Part shown: piece after piece, positions 26,782 to 35,253 of the stretch
Layout: every line of letters begins with the position of its first letter
Position numbering within the stretch: position 1 is the first letter of the stretch
Assembly: GCA_027459325.1 (NCBI GenBank)
Contig: DAIDIO010000003.1
Span: forward strand, 1 to 64,000
DNA: 64,000 bases
Direction: 5' to 3'
Source: Candidatus Saccharimonadota bacterium
Lineage (GTDB): Bacteria > Patescibacteriota > Saccharimonadia > Saccharimonadales > UBA4665
Position numbers and translations under genes: made by a program
The notes under the pieces: generated by a model
The model's database searches: none
The model's input: only the letters and a program-made list of their open reading frames with translations
Told to the model about the DNA's origin: nothing

Positions 26782-26809
26782 TTGACTATATGCATCAATT
26801 AAGTATAAT
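26782..26809 (+). promoter_or_regulatory. Strong predicted promoter of the structured leader RNA
   Basis: TTGACT (26782-26787) and a perfect TATAAT (26804-26809) with 16-base spacing. It predicts a start near 26816. Confidence 0.75.
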
Positions 26810-26815
26810 AGTAAA

Positions 26816-26985
26816 GTTTTATGAGTAAGGAAGTTCTCGGTCTCAATCTCGTAATGGTCACCAAGGCCATTATTTTTAATGATTAAGGTCTCTGAGAGCG
26901 CATTGTAAAACAGATTTAAACAGCAACAACGTAAAAAGCTCCGGAGGCCGATAAAAGGCCAAAGAAGGGGCTTTTTATATGCAGC
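26816..26985 (+). ncRNA. Structured leader or small RNA with terminator, unassigned
   Basis: Downstream of a strong promoter lie about 160 non-coding bases. A long-range stem joins GTTCTCGG (26833-26840) to CTGAGAGC (26892-26899). Inside it is a perfect TAATGG/CCATTA hairpin (26852-26857, 26867-26872). A terminator pairs AAAAAGCTCC (26933-26942) with GGGGCTTTTT (26967-26976) and contains a GGCC/GGCC inner stem. It could be an attenuated leader of the gene at 27005 or a free small RNA. It does not match tRNA, SRP RNA or a riboswitch I recognise. Confidence 0.55.
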
Positions 26986-27004
26986 AAGAGCTGGAAAGAA
27001 AATT

Positions 27005-27235
27005 ATGGAATCAAGAAAACGTAAAGTAGATCCAATAGATGCACCCGATGCAGTTGCATTAGAAGTAGCCGAGGAAGCAATTGCTCAGGCACTCGAGGCC
27101 TATCCTTGTATTAAGGGGCTTAGAGTACTGATTGATGAGCGTAATCTTAGTAACGGCTGCAAAAGTCTGGCTGAATTTTACAGCAGAATTATTCCTGCAC
27201 CCGAAATTATTCCAGCACCCAAAGTGTCTTCTTAA
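27005..27235 (+). CDS. Small protein of unknown function
   Basis: This 76-residue protein has a basic start (MESRKRK), an acidic Ala-rich helix (DAVALEVAEEAIAQALEAY), a middle section and a tail with a near repeat (IIPAPE, IIPAPK). No family is recognised. A GGAAAG site precedes the ATG. It lies behind a structured, terminator-containing leader. Its stop TAA is shared as a palindromic TTAA with the convergent tmk-thyX gene. Confidence 0.55.
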   Translation: MESRKRKVDPIDAPDAVALEVAEEAIAQALEAYPCIKGLRVLIDERNLSNGCKSLAEFYSRIIPAPEIIPAPKVSS

Positions 27236-29544
27236 TTCTTTTTTAACTGTTCTAGTTTAAATTCTGTATATCTCTCGGCGGCGAGTCTTGTGAGCTCAGG
27301 ATCTTCATCCTGATTAACAAACTTCATGGCTCCGCCAAGATTAGGATGCACTTCCGATAATTTTTCATGCATTTTATTGACAATCTTGCGGTAGCCGGGG
27401 TGACCTTGGGGACTGGTTCTCAGTTCGTGTAAATGAAAAGCTTCCCGAGCGTTGTATGTTACCTTCCAGCGCATGCGGTGTCCGAATAAACAGGCATACT
27501 GAGCTTCTAAGGTATAACCTTCACTGGTTAGCAGGCTATATAGTTCAAGTGAAACGTCGTAACAACGTTCGAATCTGTCTGTAAGATTGGCTTCTTCTAC
27601 CAATTTCGGTATATCGTATCCAAACCTCGGTGTAAGCTGTTGCCAGTTAAGATCATCTACCATTCTATGCCTCTGCAGGTCCCTGAAGCTGCCATAATCA
27701 CAAAGTACGTCCCAGCTATAGTGGGCTTTTTCTATCGCTCTACCTGGACGATGACGCCTATTTAGTCTTTCACCGATGAAAGAACTGAAGACTTTGGCTT
27801 TGTCGTCATATGACCAGCCGTTAACTATTGACTGCAGCTCCTCGAGTGGCAAATCGCTGTGTTCATATAACATGTCGGCTACTAGAGTCATTTCGTTTTT
27901 TGGCCAGTAGTCTACCAGGGTTACGTCTTCGTATGTAGCATCGGCGTGACGTTTGGGCAACTTTTCTTTCGCGATTTCTCTTACAGCCTTAGAAGTGTTA
28001 GCCCGGTAGGCTATGTAGGCTCCTCCTCTATCCGGTTTATCGGCTCGCTCTAAATACATAGGTATTACTTTGCGGGCTTCTTTAAGCAGGCTTTTGCCAA
28101 CATCCTTGGCCTCAGTAAGCTCATCGCTCATTAGATGCATTATTAGGCTTTCGACGGCTTGACCGGACGCAAATATACCGACCGTTGATTTAGTAGCTAC
28201 AGGTAATACGCTTCTTATAGCGTCACAGGCTTGAGCTCTGGTGGCAGCATTCCAGGCGCCGGTTCTGTCTTTTTCCGGAACTGATGAATTCTTCCTGATG
28301 TATTCCGTAAGTTCTCTTACCATTTCCGAGTATAGCGTGAAGATTTCGTCCATAGACTTTATATAGCTCGCCCTAATCTTACCCTTAAGGTTAGACGGAA
28401 TAAAGTACCTATAGTTGCCATTAATGTCTTTTTGATCGAAATAAATGTATCTAGTGGACTGTTCCAGATAGGCAGCCAATCGTCCCCATTCCAGTTTCTT
28501 GGTTAGCAGATTGGAAGCATTTTCTACCACCAAATGAATTCCTCCCAATTGCTGGACTGAATCGTCGCCATAAGCTGTAATTATGCGTTTAAGCAGGGCT
28601 GCGTCTTCATCAACTTTATTGGCAAACTCGTCTAAGATAGTTATGCGCATATCATCGCCGCGCCGGGATAATCTAGCCATGGCAGCGGCTATCGTAACCG
28701 GATCAAGCTTATTGGTAAAAGAATAAACGTTGCCTTCGGAATCAGTAACTGTTTCGGAAAGGTATTGTTTGCCTGCTTCGGTAGCAACAATTACCCCGTC
28801 GTCATTTAACTCAACTAACTCCGTATTAGAAGCCTCCCGGTCTGGTTTCGGCGTTTCCTTTTGCTCGAGCACTTCCCTTACCGAAATTGGCGGTTCGGTT
28901 TGGGTTGGTACAGATGTACGAACTGACAATTGGCCGGTAACTAAGCGCCATATCTGGTCGGCTATAGCTTCTTCGGTTTGAGTAGCATAAACTACCGGTA
29001 GGTTCCGTTGCCTGGCCTCCCATAGATAGCCTGCTCTAACTCTGTCTAAAAAGGCATCATCAAGGTTATCAAAACGTTCACCGCTGTAACGGCCGCTCAG
29101 TCTTTCCCGGAGAACATTAACTGGTGCATCCAGGATAATGCATAGATCTGGTTCCATCTCGCCAACGGCAAAGTTAATGATAGTGTTAATAATCTGGTAA
29201 TCTGGAACGTCGCCGCGGCCATAATACTGCAAAGCTAGCGTTGTCAGATAGTTCCGGTCAACAACACAGTTAACACCTTGCTCTAAACTTTCTTTAATAA
29301 CTTGAAGACTTTGTGATCGAGCGGCGTTATATAGCAGTACTTCAGTTTTGGTATTCATGGGATATCTAGGATCCTGGGTTAACTGCCTGATGGCTCTGGC
29401 GGTTAAATCGCTTTGGCTATCCGGCTCTCTTAGTCGTCTGACGGGTAAATTAGCCACTTGGAATCGGCGCACCAGTTCATTAACCTGGGTGCTTTTTCCG
29501 ACCCCCTCTGGCCCTTCTATAACTATGTACTTGCCTTTATTCAT
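27232..29544 (-). CDS. Fused thymidylate kinase and tandem ThyX-like (flavin-dependent thymidylate synthase) protein
   Basis: This is a 770-residue fusion. Residues about 1-205 are a dTMP kinase: Walker A EGPEGVGKST, the DR(N)Y motif at VVDRNYLTTLAL, and a LID-like SGRYSGERFD segment. A linker of about 75 residues follows. Two ThyX-like domains come next. The first (about 285-500) has a LEWGRLAAYLEQSTRY motif, where RHR is lost but EQSTRY is kept, and IRSVLPVATKS. The second (about 580-765) has DLQRHRMVDDLNW, where RHR is kept but the Ser and STRY are lost, and VTYNAREAFHLHELR. It would make dTMP from dUMP with folate and FAD, then phosphorylate it. The start at 29544 overlaps dcd by 8 bases; a frame extension to 29559 exists. 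Confidence 0.88.
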   Translation of the reverse strand: MNKGKYIVIEGPEGVGKSTQVNELVRRFQVANLPVRRLREPDSQSDLTARAIRQLTQDPRYPMNTKTEVLLYNAARSQSLQVIKESLEQGVNCVVDRNYLTTLALQYYGRGDVPDYQIINTIINFAVGEMEPDLCIILDAPVNVLRERLSGRYSGERFDNLDDAFLDRVRAGYLWEARQRNLPVVYATQTEEAIADQIWRLVTGQLSVRTSVPTQTEPPISVREVLEQKETPKPDREASNTELVELNDDGVIVATEAGKQYLSETVTDSEGNVYSFTNKLDPVTIAAAMARLSRRGDDMRITILDEFANKVDEDAALLKRIITAYGDDSVQQLGGIHLVVENASNLLTKKLEWGRLAAYLEQSTRYIYFDQKDINGNYRYFIPSNLKGKIRASYIKSMDEIFTLYSEMVRELTEYIRKNSSVPEKDRTGAWNAATRAQACDAIRSVLPVATKSTVGIFASGQAVESLIMHLMSDELTEAKDVGKSLLKEARKVIPMYLERADKPDRGGAYIAYRANTSKAVREIAKEKLPKRHADATYEDVTLVDYWPKNEMTLVADMLYEHSDLPLEELQSIVNGWSYDDKAKVFSSFIGERLNRRHRPGRAIEKAHYSWDVLCDYGSFRDLQRHRMVDDLNWQQLTPRFGYDIPKLVEEANLTDRFERCYDVSLELYSLLTSEGYTLEAQYACLFGHRMRWKVTYNAREAFHLHELRTSPQGHPGYRKIVNKMHEKLSEVHPNLGGAMKFVNQDEDPELTRLAAERYTEFKLEQLKKN

Positions 29545-30250
29545 AGGGCATGCCCTCAATCTTCTTAGGCATTTCCCTCTGGTCCTTATAGGCTTTAGGC
29601 AGCATCATGTCAGGCGACCAAGTCTTAATAATGGTATCCAAATCGTCACCTTGCTGATATTTTCCACTAAAGTTGTCGTGTCTGCCCGCACCATAGGTAC
29701 CTTCTACTTCACCAGTTTCCAGGAAAACCGCCTGAGCAATACGCTCACCAACCGGCAATAAAACAGTCTCACGCTCGTTTAAGTTATATATTTCTAAGGT
29801 TAAACGGTTAATGTAGCCTGGATCAACCCATCCAGCATCAAAACACACAGCCACACCGTTGCGGCCCCAACTTGACCGCGATTTTACCTCATAAGCGCCG
29901 GGCGGTTTAATGCCGAAAAATTCATGAGTATGGGCAAGTATGCGCTCTCTCGGCTTGAGGCTAATTACCGGATGCTCTAGTGGGATATTATTTAATGGCT
30001 TAAAGCCATTTAAAGCTGCCCATTCACCATGCGGCATTGCCTTATAGGGTCCGTCGAAGTATCTTTCTACGTCTTCGTGGTCAAACGGATTGTAGATTGT
30101 TCGTTCCTGCATTCTTTCAATTCTGTAGAAATAGAAGCCGAGCGTAACGTCTAAACTGGCGTGGGAGATATGCTTAGGATTAAAGGGATGGCAAAGAATG
30201 TGGCCTTCATCAATTGCGGCCTGGATTTGTTTGTTACTGTAAACAGCCAT
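29537..30250 (-). CDS. dcd: dCTP deaminase / dUTPase family protein
   Basis: This 237-residue protein has dCTP deaminase motifs: KPRERILAHTHEFFGI, VKSRSSWGRNGV (phosphate-binding Ser/Arg), DAGWVDPGYINRLTLEIYN (catalytic Glu), and an SGKYQQG end typical of the trimer family. It is longer than E. coli Dcd (193 residues). It could be a deaminase only or a bifunctional deaminase/dUTPase producing dUMP. It is translationally coupled to the Tmk-ThyX fusion, so this operon makes the thymidine pool from dCTP. Confidence 0.88.
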   Translation of the reverse strand: MAVYSNKQIQAAIDEGHILCHPFNPKHISHASLDVTLGFYFYRIERMQERTIYNPFDHEDVERYFDGPYKAMPHGEWAALNGFKPLNNIPLEHPVISLKPRERILAHTHEFFGIKPPGAYEVKSRSSWGRNGVAVCFDAGWVDPGYINRLTLEIYNLNERETVLLPVGERIAQAVFLETGEVEGTYGAGRHDNFSGKYQQGDDLDTIIKTWSPDMMLPKAYKDQREMPKKIEGMPYE

Positions 30251-30307
30251 AGTCTAGTTACTGAATATCTTTCCCTCAACCAGAGTTTAAAGCATTATCT
30301 AGGCAAT

Positions 30308-30337
30308 ATTGTACTGAACGGTATCGACTTAGTGCAA
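30308..30337 (-). promoter_or_regulatory. Predicted promoter of the dcd operon
   Basis: On the minus strand TTGCAC (30332-30337) and TACAAT (30308-30313) are 18 bases apart, about 60 bases upstream of the dcd ATG. Confidence 0.6.
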
Positions 30338-30443
30338 GCATAATAATAATGTGATTATTACGCAAATAAGTGATCTAAGCAGTCTTTAGGCTTATGTTTA
30401 TGTATAATGCTAAATATTGGTACAATATTAGTCAGTCAGACTT

Positions 30444-32168
30444 ATGGGAAAAAAGAGTAATAAAAACCAGAATATAGCTATCAGCACGATCAGTATTCTG
30501 GTCGCAGGATATGGCGTGTATGTATTGGCCGAAACTTTATTTGAGACGCTACTGCGTCATAACGGCCACTATAACCGCGGATTAATTGATCTTAAGTTAG
30601 ACATCTCTATACTGCTAGGCGTTAGTGTCATATATTTAAGTTCGCTGTTACGACGTCGAAAACGGACTGCCTGGCTTGTAACAATCATTGCCTCTATCGT
30701 CTATACAGCCCTTAGTGCCCTACAAGTAATTAGTGGTCATGAGAAGTTTATCCTAATGCGGCATCCGGTGTTGCCGCTACTCAGAATAGTTATATTTCCA
30801 GTGTCCATACTTAGTTTGCTTTACATTTATAGGCGGGAATTCGTAGTCAAAAGTGATTTAAAAAGTTTTAATACCTCAGTTCAGTTTGTGGTCATCATCA
30901 TATTCGTAACGTTGGTTTATGGCATTTCCGGTTTTTCACTGATGGATGTATCTGATTTCCATCAAGAAATAAACTTTGGGCAAGCTGTTCATTACACCAT
31001 AGATCAATTTGATATTACTACTACAAAACCTATTACACCCTACACCAGGAGAGCAAAAATATTCGTAGATTCACTATCTTTTGTCAGTATCATCAGCGTT
31101 ATCTATGCGGCACTTTCATTATTCCAACCGCTTAAGTTCAGATTTACTGATCAAGGCCAGGCCCGGGATCACGTCGAGGTATTACTTAATAGATATGGGG
31201 GAGAAGCTGAAGAGTTTTTTAAGTTATGGCCCAAGGATAAACAGTACTTTTTTGATCCGTCTAGGGAAAGTGCGATAGCCTTTCATGTTTACCGAGGAGT
31301 AGCTCTGTGCCTTGGCGACCCCATTGGTAATCCCCATAAGTTTAACGACTTATTAAGCGACTTCTTGGACCAGTGTTTTAGTAACGACTGGCTACCATCG
31401 TTTATTCACACTTCTGATACAAATCTAAAATTGTTTGAGAGACACGGATTCATGGTCCAAAAATTAGGTCAGGAGGCGGTAGTTCAACTTGACCATTTTG
31501 ACGCTGAACTAAAGGATGCTAAATATTTCAGACAAATACTGAATAAGTTTAATAAACAGGGATACACCTGCGAGCTATTATCGCCACCTCATCATCAAGC
31601 CGTATTAGCAAGGACGGCGACAATTTCCGCTGAGTGGTTAAGTAATGGTAATAAATCCGAGCGTGGCTTTAGTATGGGCTACTACACTGATGAATACATG
31701 CAGCTCTGCGATATTTTGGTTGCTAGAGATGCTGCCGGCACTATCCAGGCGTTCATCAACATAATTCCGGCCGAATGGAATACACAGGAAGCCACTTACG
31801 ATATGGTACGCCAGTCTAAAGACGCCCCGGGTAACGTTGTCGACTTTTTGCTTATAAACATTATGAGTATGTTTAAAGACAAAGGTTACAGCCGGTTTAA
31901 TTTAGGCCTCAGCCCCCTGTCTGGTTTAGAGGACGAAGGTAATGAAAAGAAAACATTAGTGGCTAATGTACTTAAATTTGCCTATGCTAACGGCGATCCA
32001 TTTTTCAGCTTTAGCGGACTTTATAAATTTAAATCCAAATATGAGCCTGACTGGCAAGATCGATTCGTGGCCTATAAAAATGGCCTGCCCGGCTTTTCCC
32101 GTACTATGACGGCCCTAACCCGTTGCATGTCTAAAACCGCCCATCCTAGTAAAAGTAAATCAAGCTAG
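30444..32168 (+). CDS. MprF-like membrane protein with DUF2156 (aminoacyl-phosphatidylglycerol synthase-type) domain
   Basis: This 574-residue protein has about six transmembrane segments in its first 240 residues and a C-terminal GNAT-like DUF2156 domain (from about residue 250: VEVLLNRYGGEAEEFFKLWPKDKQYFF, then GVALCLGDPIGN, RGFSMGYYTDEYM, FLLINIMSMFKDKGYSRFNLGLSPLSG). These motifs are those of MprF synthase domains, which add an amino acid from aminoacyl-tRNA to phosphatidylglycerol and lower surface charge. The flippase half of full-length MprF is short here. The lipid and amino acid are unknown. Confidence 0.85.
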   Translation: MGKKSNKNQNIAISTISILVAGYGVYVLAETLFETLLRHNGHYNRGLIDLKLDISILLGVSVIYLSSLLRRRKRTAWLVTIIASIVYTALSALQVISGHEKFILMRHPVLPLLRIVIFPVSILSLLYIYRREFVVKSDLKSFNTSVQFVVIIIFVTLVYGISGFSLMDVSDFHQEINFGQAVHYTIDQFDITTTKPITPYTRRAKIFVDSLSFVSIISVIYAALSLFQPLKFRFTDQGQARDHVEVLLNRYGGEAEEFFKLWPKDKQYFFDPSRESAIAFHVYRGVALCLGDPIGNPHKFNDLLSDFLDQCFSNDWLPSFIHTSDTNLKLFERHGFMVQKLGQEAVVQLDHFDAELKDAKYFRQILNKFNKQGYTCELLSPPHHQAVLARTATISAEWLSNGNKSERGFSMGYYTDEYMQLCDILVARDAAGTIQAFINIIPAEWNTQEATYDMVRQSKDAPGNVVDFLLINIMSMFKDKGYSRFNLGLSPLSGLEDEGNEKKTLVANVLKFAYANGDPFFSFSGLYKFKSKYEPDWQDRFVAYKNGLPGFSRTMTALTRCMSKTAHPSKSKSS

Positions 32169-32193
32169 TCTTTCGAACGTATTAAACTGTGTA

Positions 32194-33162
32194 TTAAGCT
32201 AAAGCGCTGAGTTCAATAGCGATTGATGGTCCCATAGTAGTGGACAAGTGAATGGCTTTAATATAGCTGCCCTTAACACTTGCTGGCTTATTGGATTTAA
32301 TACTATTAAAAACAGCTTCTATATTCTGGCCTAGCTTGGCAGCTTCAAAGCTGACTTTGCCGACTCCTAGGTGAACAATTCCGGTAGAATCAACACGGTA
32401 TTCAACTCGCCCCGCCTTAGCTTCACTAACTGCTTTATTAATGTCATTGCTAACAGTTCCGCTTTTAGGGTTAGGCATTAAGCCGCGTGGGCCTAGCGTG
32501 CGGGCATACTTGCCTAGTTTTGGCATCTGAGAAGGACTAGCTATTAGAATATCGAAGTTAATATTGCCCTTATCCAAAGCTGCAAATATTTCATCAGCTT
32601 TATATAAGTCGGCTCCCGCAGATTTGGCATCCGCTTCATCATCACTAAGGGCTGCAACTTTAACGGCCTTGCCTGTCCCATTAGGCAGTACTAGATTATC
32701 GCGTACATTCTGGTCGGCATGCCTAGGATCAACGGCTAAATTGACGTGTAATTCAATTGTGGCATCGAATTTGACATGAGAAGTTTCTTTAGCAAGCTGA
32801 ATGGCTTCACTAAGCGTATAGGTTTTAGCTGGGTCTACTTTCTCAAGACTTTTTTTATAAAGCTTGCCACGCCGTTCCGAGCGTGGTCTGGTCGGTTTCT
32901 GGGCGGAAGTCGGTTTTGATTCTGACGCTTCGCCAGATCTTTTTCGTTCTTCTTTTAGCTCCTTCTGTTTGGCTTCGGCCTGAGCTTTAGCGCTTCTTTT
33001 GCCGGCTTTAGCTTGATTTGCTTCTGATATGTCGCCAGGATTAGATTCTGGAGAGGTAGTTGCTTTAATTTGGTCTTCAATGACTTTTACAGTTGACTTG
33101 GGGTCAACTTCTAAGCCTAACTTACTTGCTTCTTCAATTAGTTCTGCCTTGGTCTTTGCCAT
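32194..33162 (-). CDS. rplA: 50S ribosomal protein L1 with N-terminal extension
   Basis: The L1 core occupies about residues 96-322 ([65 protein letters not shown]). The first 95 residues are extra. They open with a SAP/HeH-like helix pair ([20 protein letters not shown]) and continue as a Lys/Glu/Ala-rich, probably disordered linker. Typical L1 is about 230 residues. It is last in the nusG-rplK-rplA group, with an unknown gene between it and rplK. Confidence 0.95.
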   Translation of the reverse strand: MAKTKAELIEEASKLGLEVDPKSTVKVIEDQIKATTSPESNPGDISEANQAKAGKRSAKAQAEAKQKELKEERKRSGEASESKPTSAQKPTRPRSERRGKLYKKSLEKVDPAKTYTLSEAIQLAKETSHVKFDATIELHVNLAVDPRHADQNVRDNLVLPNGTGKAVKVAALSDDEADAKSAGADLYKADEIFAALDKGNINFDILIASPSQMPKLGKYARTLGPRGLMPNPKSGTVSNDINKAVSEAKAGRVEYRVDSTGIVHLGVGKVSFEAAKLGQNIEAVFNSIKSNKPASVKGSYIKAIHLSTTMGPSIAIELSALA

Positions 33163-33214
33163 TTTAACTCCTTTCGTGGTCGTAACGGTTATTTAAACCT
33201 GCCACAAATTATGA

Positions 33215-33637
33215 TTAATTAGTACTTTCGTAATTTAATATAAACTTAACAAGATTATTCTGATTCCGATTTGGGGTCATTTCCAGTGCCGATGCCTCTT
33301 GAAATACTGATTGAGCTAGAAAAATATAATCTGTCTGGTGCGCATTGCCTAAGTTTTCTAAATCTTCCATGACTTTACTTAGTGCAGGAAGAGTGATAGC
33401 GCCGGGCTCGTCTCTTCCTACATTAGCATACTCGTCTTTAGGAATTGCTTTGCTGGCACTGCTAAAAGCGTCTATTAAAAATCGACTTCCTTGCTGACGA
33501 AAACTTTTTCTTTCTGCCTCATCAATACCACAAAGCGTTAATGTATAAACGCTGCTAATAGTTACACTTAGCGCTCTGACTGGTAGGTGCTCAAGCTGCG
33601 TGCGCGTATCTGCAGATTGTAGTTGCTCAATTGCCAT
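33215..33637 (-). CDS. Unknown protein encoded between rplK and rplA
   Basis: This 140-residue soluble, mostly helical protein (MAIEQLQSADTRTQLEHLPV...) includes a Ser/Ala-rich helix and a Gln/Asn-rich C-terminus. No family is recognised. It begins 10 bases after rplK and ends 52 bases before rplA, so it splits a pair that is adjacent in almost all bacteria. It must be cotranscribed with ribosomal genes. Confidence 0.6.
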   Translation of the reverse strand: MAIEQLQSADTRTQLEHLPVRALSVTISSVYTLTLCGIDEAERKSFRQQGSRFLIDAFSSASKAIPKDEYANVGRDEPGAITLPALSKVMEDLENLGNAHQTDYIFLAQSVFQEASALEMTPNRNQNNLVKFILNYESTN

Positions 33638-33647
33638 AATCGGTAGC

Positions 33648-34076
33648 TTAGCTTTCTACTTCAACACCCATACTACGGGCAGTACCGGCAACCATTTTTT
33701 TAACAGCCTCAACATCTTGGGTATTCATGTCCATAGCCTTTTCTTCGGCTATTTTTGTAAGTTGAGCATCGCTAAGTTTCTTAGCTATTTTTTCGCTATT
33801 AGGTTTGCCGGAGCCTTTTTGGATACCTAGCTCTTTCCGGATTCGGTCATCAGTAGGAGTTCCTACAATACGGAAATTCATGCTTCGATCGTCAAATATT
33901 GTTATATGAACGGTCACATCCTGACCCTGTTGGTCTTTAGTTTGATCGTTAAACGGTTGGATAAAATCCATCATATTAACTCCGTATTGACCTAGAACGC
34001 TACCGACCGGCGGCGCGGCACTTGCTTGACCGCCTTTTAGTTTCATTTTCAAATTAGCTCGAACTGCTTTTGCCAT
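33648..34076 (-). CDS. rplK: 50S ribosomal protein L11
   Basis: This 142-residue protein has AKAVRANLKMKLKGGQASAAPPVGSVLGQYGVNMMDFI, the L11 signature, and the C-terminal rRNA-binding domain ending KKMVAGTARSMGVEVE. It binds the GTPase-associated region of 23S rRNA. The best SD (AAGGAG at 34112-34117) is far upstream and separated from the ATG by a hairpin. Confidence 0.97.
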   Translation of the reverse strand: MAKAVRANLKMKLKGGQASAAPPVGSVLGQYGVNMMDFIQPFNDQTKDQQGQDVTVHITIFDDRSMNFRIVGTPTDDRIRKELGIQKGSGKPNSEKIAKKLSDAQLTKIAEEKAMDMNTQDVEAVKKMVAGTARSMGVEVES

Positions 34077-34086
34077 AAGTTATATC

Positions 34087-34117
34087 GAGTGGAGCTTTAT
34101 AGCTCAACACTCTCCTT
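34087..34117 (-). promoter_or_regulatory. SD and hairpin in the rplK leader
   Basis: On the minus strand GAGTG (34108-34112) pairs with CACTC (34087-34091), with inner GAGCT/AGCTC pairing. AAGGAG abuts the stem, and the ATG follows 11 bases after it. Folding would bring the SD near the start codon. This is also where L1 autoregulates rplK-rplA in other bacteria. Confidence 0.5.
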
Positions 34118-34177
34118 CCCTTTCTTTTAATATTAATAAAGACAGAAGTGCGTAACAGGGGTTTAGTATATAACAGA

Positions 34178-34660
34178 TTAGTGTTTATGTCTAGGAACGA
34201 CACTCATTTTGTCGGTGCATTTATGTAAAGCACTGTAATGTACGACTGTTTGGCTTAGCCAAATTGACTCTGTAGATTTGTCTCGAGTAATGATCGCCGG
34301 CATTTCCGAACGGAACTGAATTGCTGCCATACCAGGCTGATCTCTTAAAGATTTAATTCTTTTTACGGAATGCGCAAAGAAACTTATCATTGTGCCGTCA
34401 TAGTTTAGCTCACACTCTACTAAAGCACTTCGGGCATTCATGCGAAACCTGTATTTATACGAATTAAGCATTTGATCAAACAATACCTTACCGTCAACTC
34501 CAGGATGATCCCCTATAACAGCAATTTCTTCTTCTACGGGTACTGCAGTACTGGCATCAACTGCTTCTAATTCTACTGATCCAGTTTTAATTAATTCTAG
34601 TGATGGGCGACGCTCTATTTCCTCGCTATAGTCCGGATAACTCACTTCTAATAAAGCCAT
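34178..34660 (-). CDS. Unknown protein encoded between nusG and rplK
   Basis: This 160-residue protein has an acidic N-terminal part (VELEAVDASTAVPVEEEIAVIGDHPG) and a more ordered middle with aromatic and basic residues (YKYRFRMNARSALVECELNYDGTMISFFAHSVKRIKSL). It ends in a His/Lys-rich tail. I do not recognise it. It lies 13 bases after nusG, so it is probably translated from the nusG-rplK transcript. Confidence 0.6.
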   Translation of the reverse strand: MALLEVSYPDYSEEIERRPSLELIKTGSVELEAVDASTAVPVEEEIAVIGDHPGVDGKVLFDQMLNSYKYRFRMNARSALVECELNYDGTMISFFAHSVKRIKSLRDQPGMAAIQFRSEMPAIITRDKSTESIWLSQTVVHYSALHKCTDKMSVVPRHKH

Positions 34661-34673
34661 ATAGCGGGCTCCT

Positions 34674-35231
34674 TTACACTCTTTTTACTTGAAGACCGTC
34701 AAGTTCAACAGGCGTTTCGCGGCCAAACATATTTACTAATACTTTAAGTTTACCTTTAGCAGGATCAATTTCATTTATACTGCCGTCAAAACCTTTGAAC
34801 GGACCGTCAATAATATTGACCACCTCGCCTATGGCAAAATCAATCTTATGCTTTGGCTGCTCTAAGCCCATTCGCTTCTGTATTTTTTCAATTTCATCCT
34901 CTTCGACCGGAGTTGGATCTATGCCGCTTCCTACAAAGCCAGTAACTGAAGGGGTGTTTCGGACTATATACCAGGCATCCTCTGAAAGCTTCATTTGAAC
35001 CAGCACGTATCCCTGAAAAATTCTTTTTTCTACAACACGGCGCTTACCATTCTTAATTTCGATCATCTTTTCTTTTGGTACCAAAACCTGAAAGATCTTG
35101 TCTTTCATATCAAGACTTTCCGCACGTTGACGGATACTTTCAGCGACTTTTTCTTCGTAGCCACTATAAGTATGAATTGCATACCACCTTTTTGATGTGT
35201 CGTATCTCTTCTTAGACATCGTCTCTTTCAT
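34674..35231 (-). CDS. nusG: Transcription termination/antitermination protein NusG
   Basis: This 185-residue protein has an NGN domain (KRWYAIHTYSGYEEKVAESIRQRAE, then RRVVEKRIFQGYVLVQM and RNTPSVTGFVG) and a C-terminal KOW domain (GEVVNIIDGPFKGFDGSINEID). NusG couples RNA polymerase to Rho or ribosomes. The ATG at 35231 has a GAGGA site 5 bases away; a start at 35216 is also possible. Confidence 0.96.
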   Translation of the reverse strand: MKETMSKKRYDTSKRWYAIHTYSGYEEKVAESIRQRAESLDMKDKIFQVLVPKEKMIEIKNGKRRVVEKRIFQGYVLVQMKLSEDAWYIVRNTPSVTGFVGSGIDPTPVEEDEIEKIQKRMGLEQPKHKIDFAIGEVVNIIDGPFKGFDGSINEIDPAKGKLKVLVNMFGRETPVELDGLQVKRV

Positions 35232-35253
35232 AACTTCCTCTACCTTAACACCG

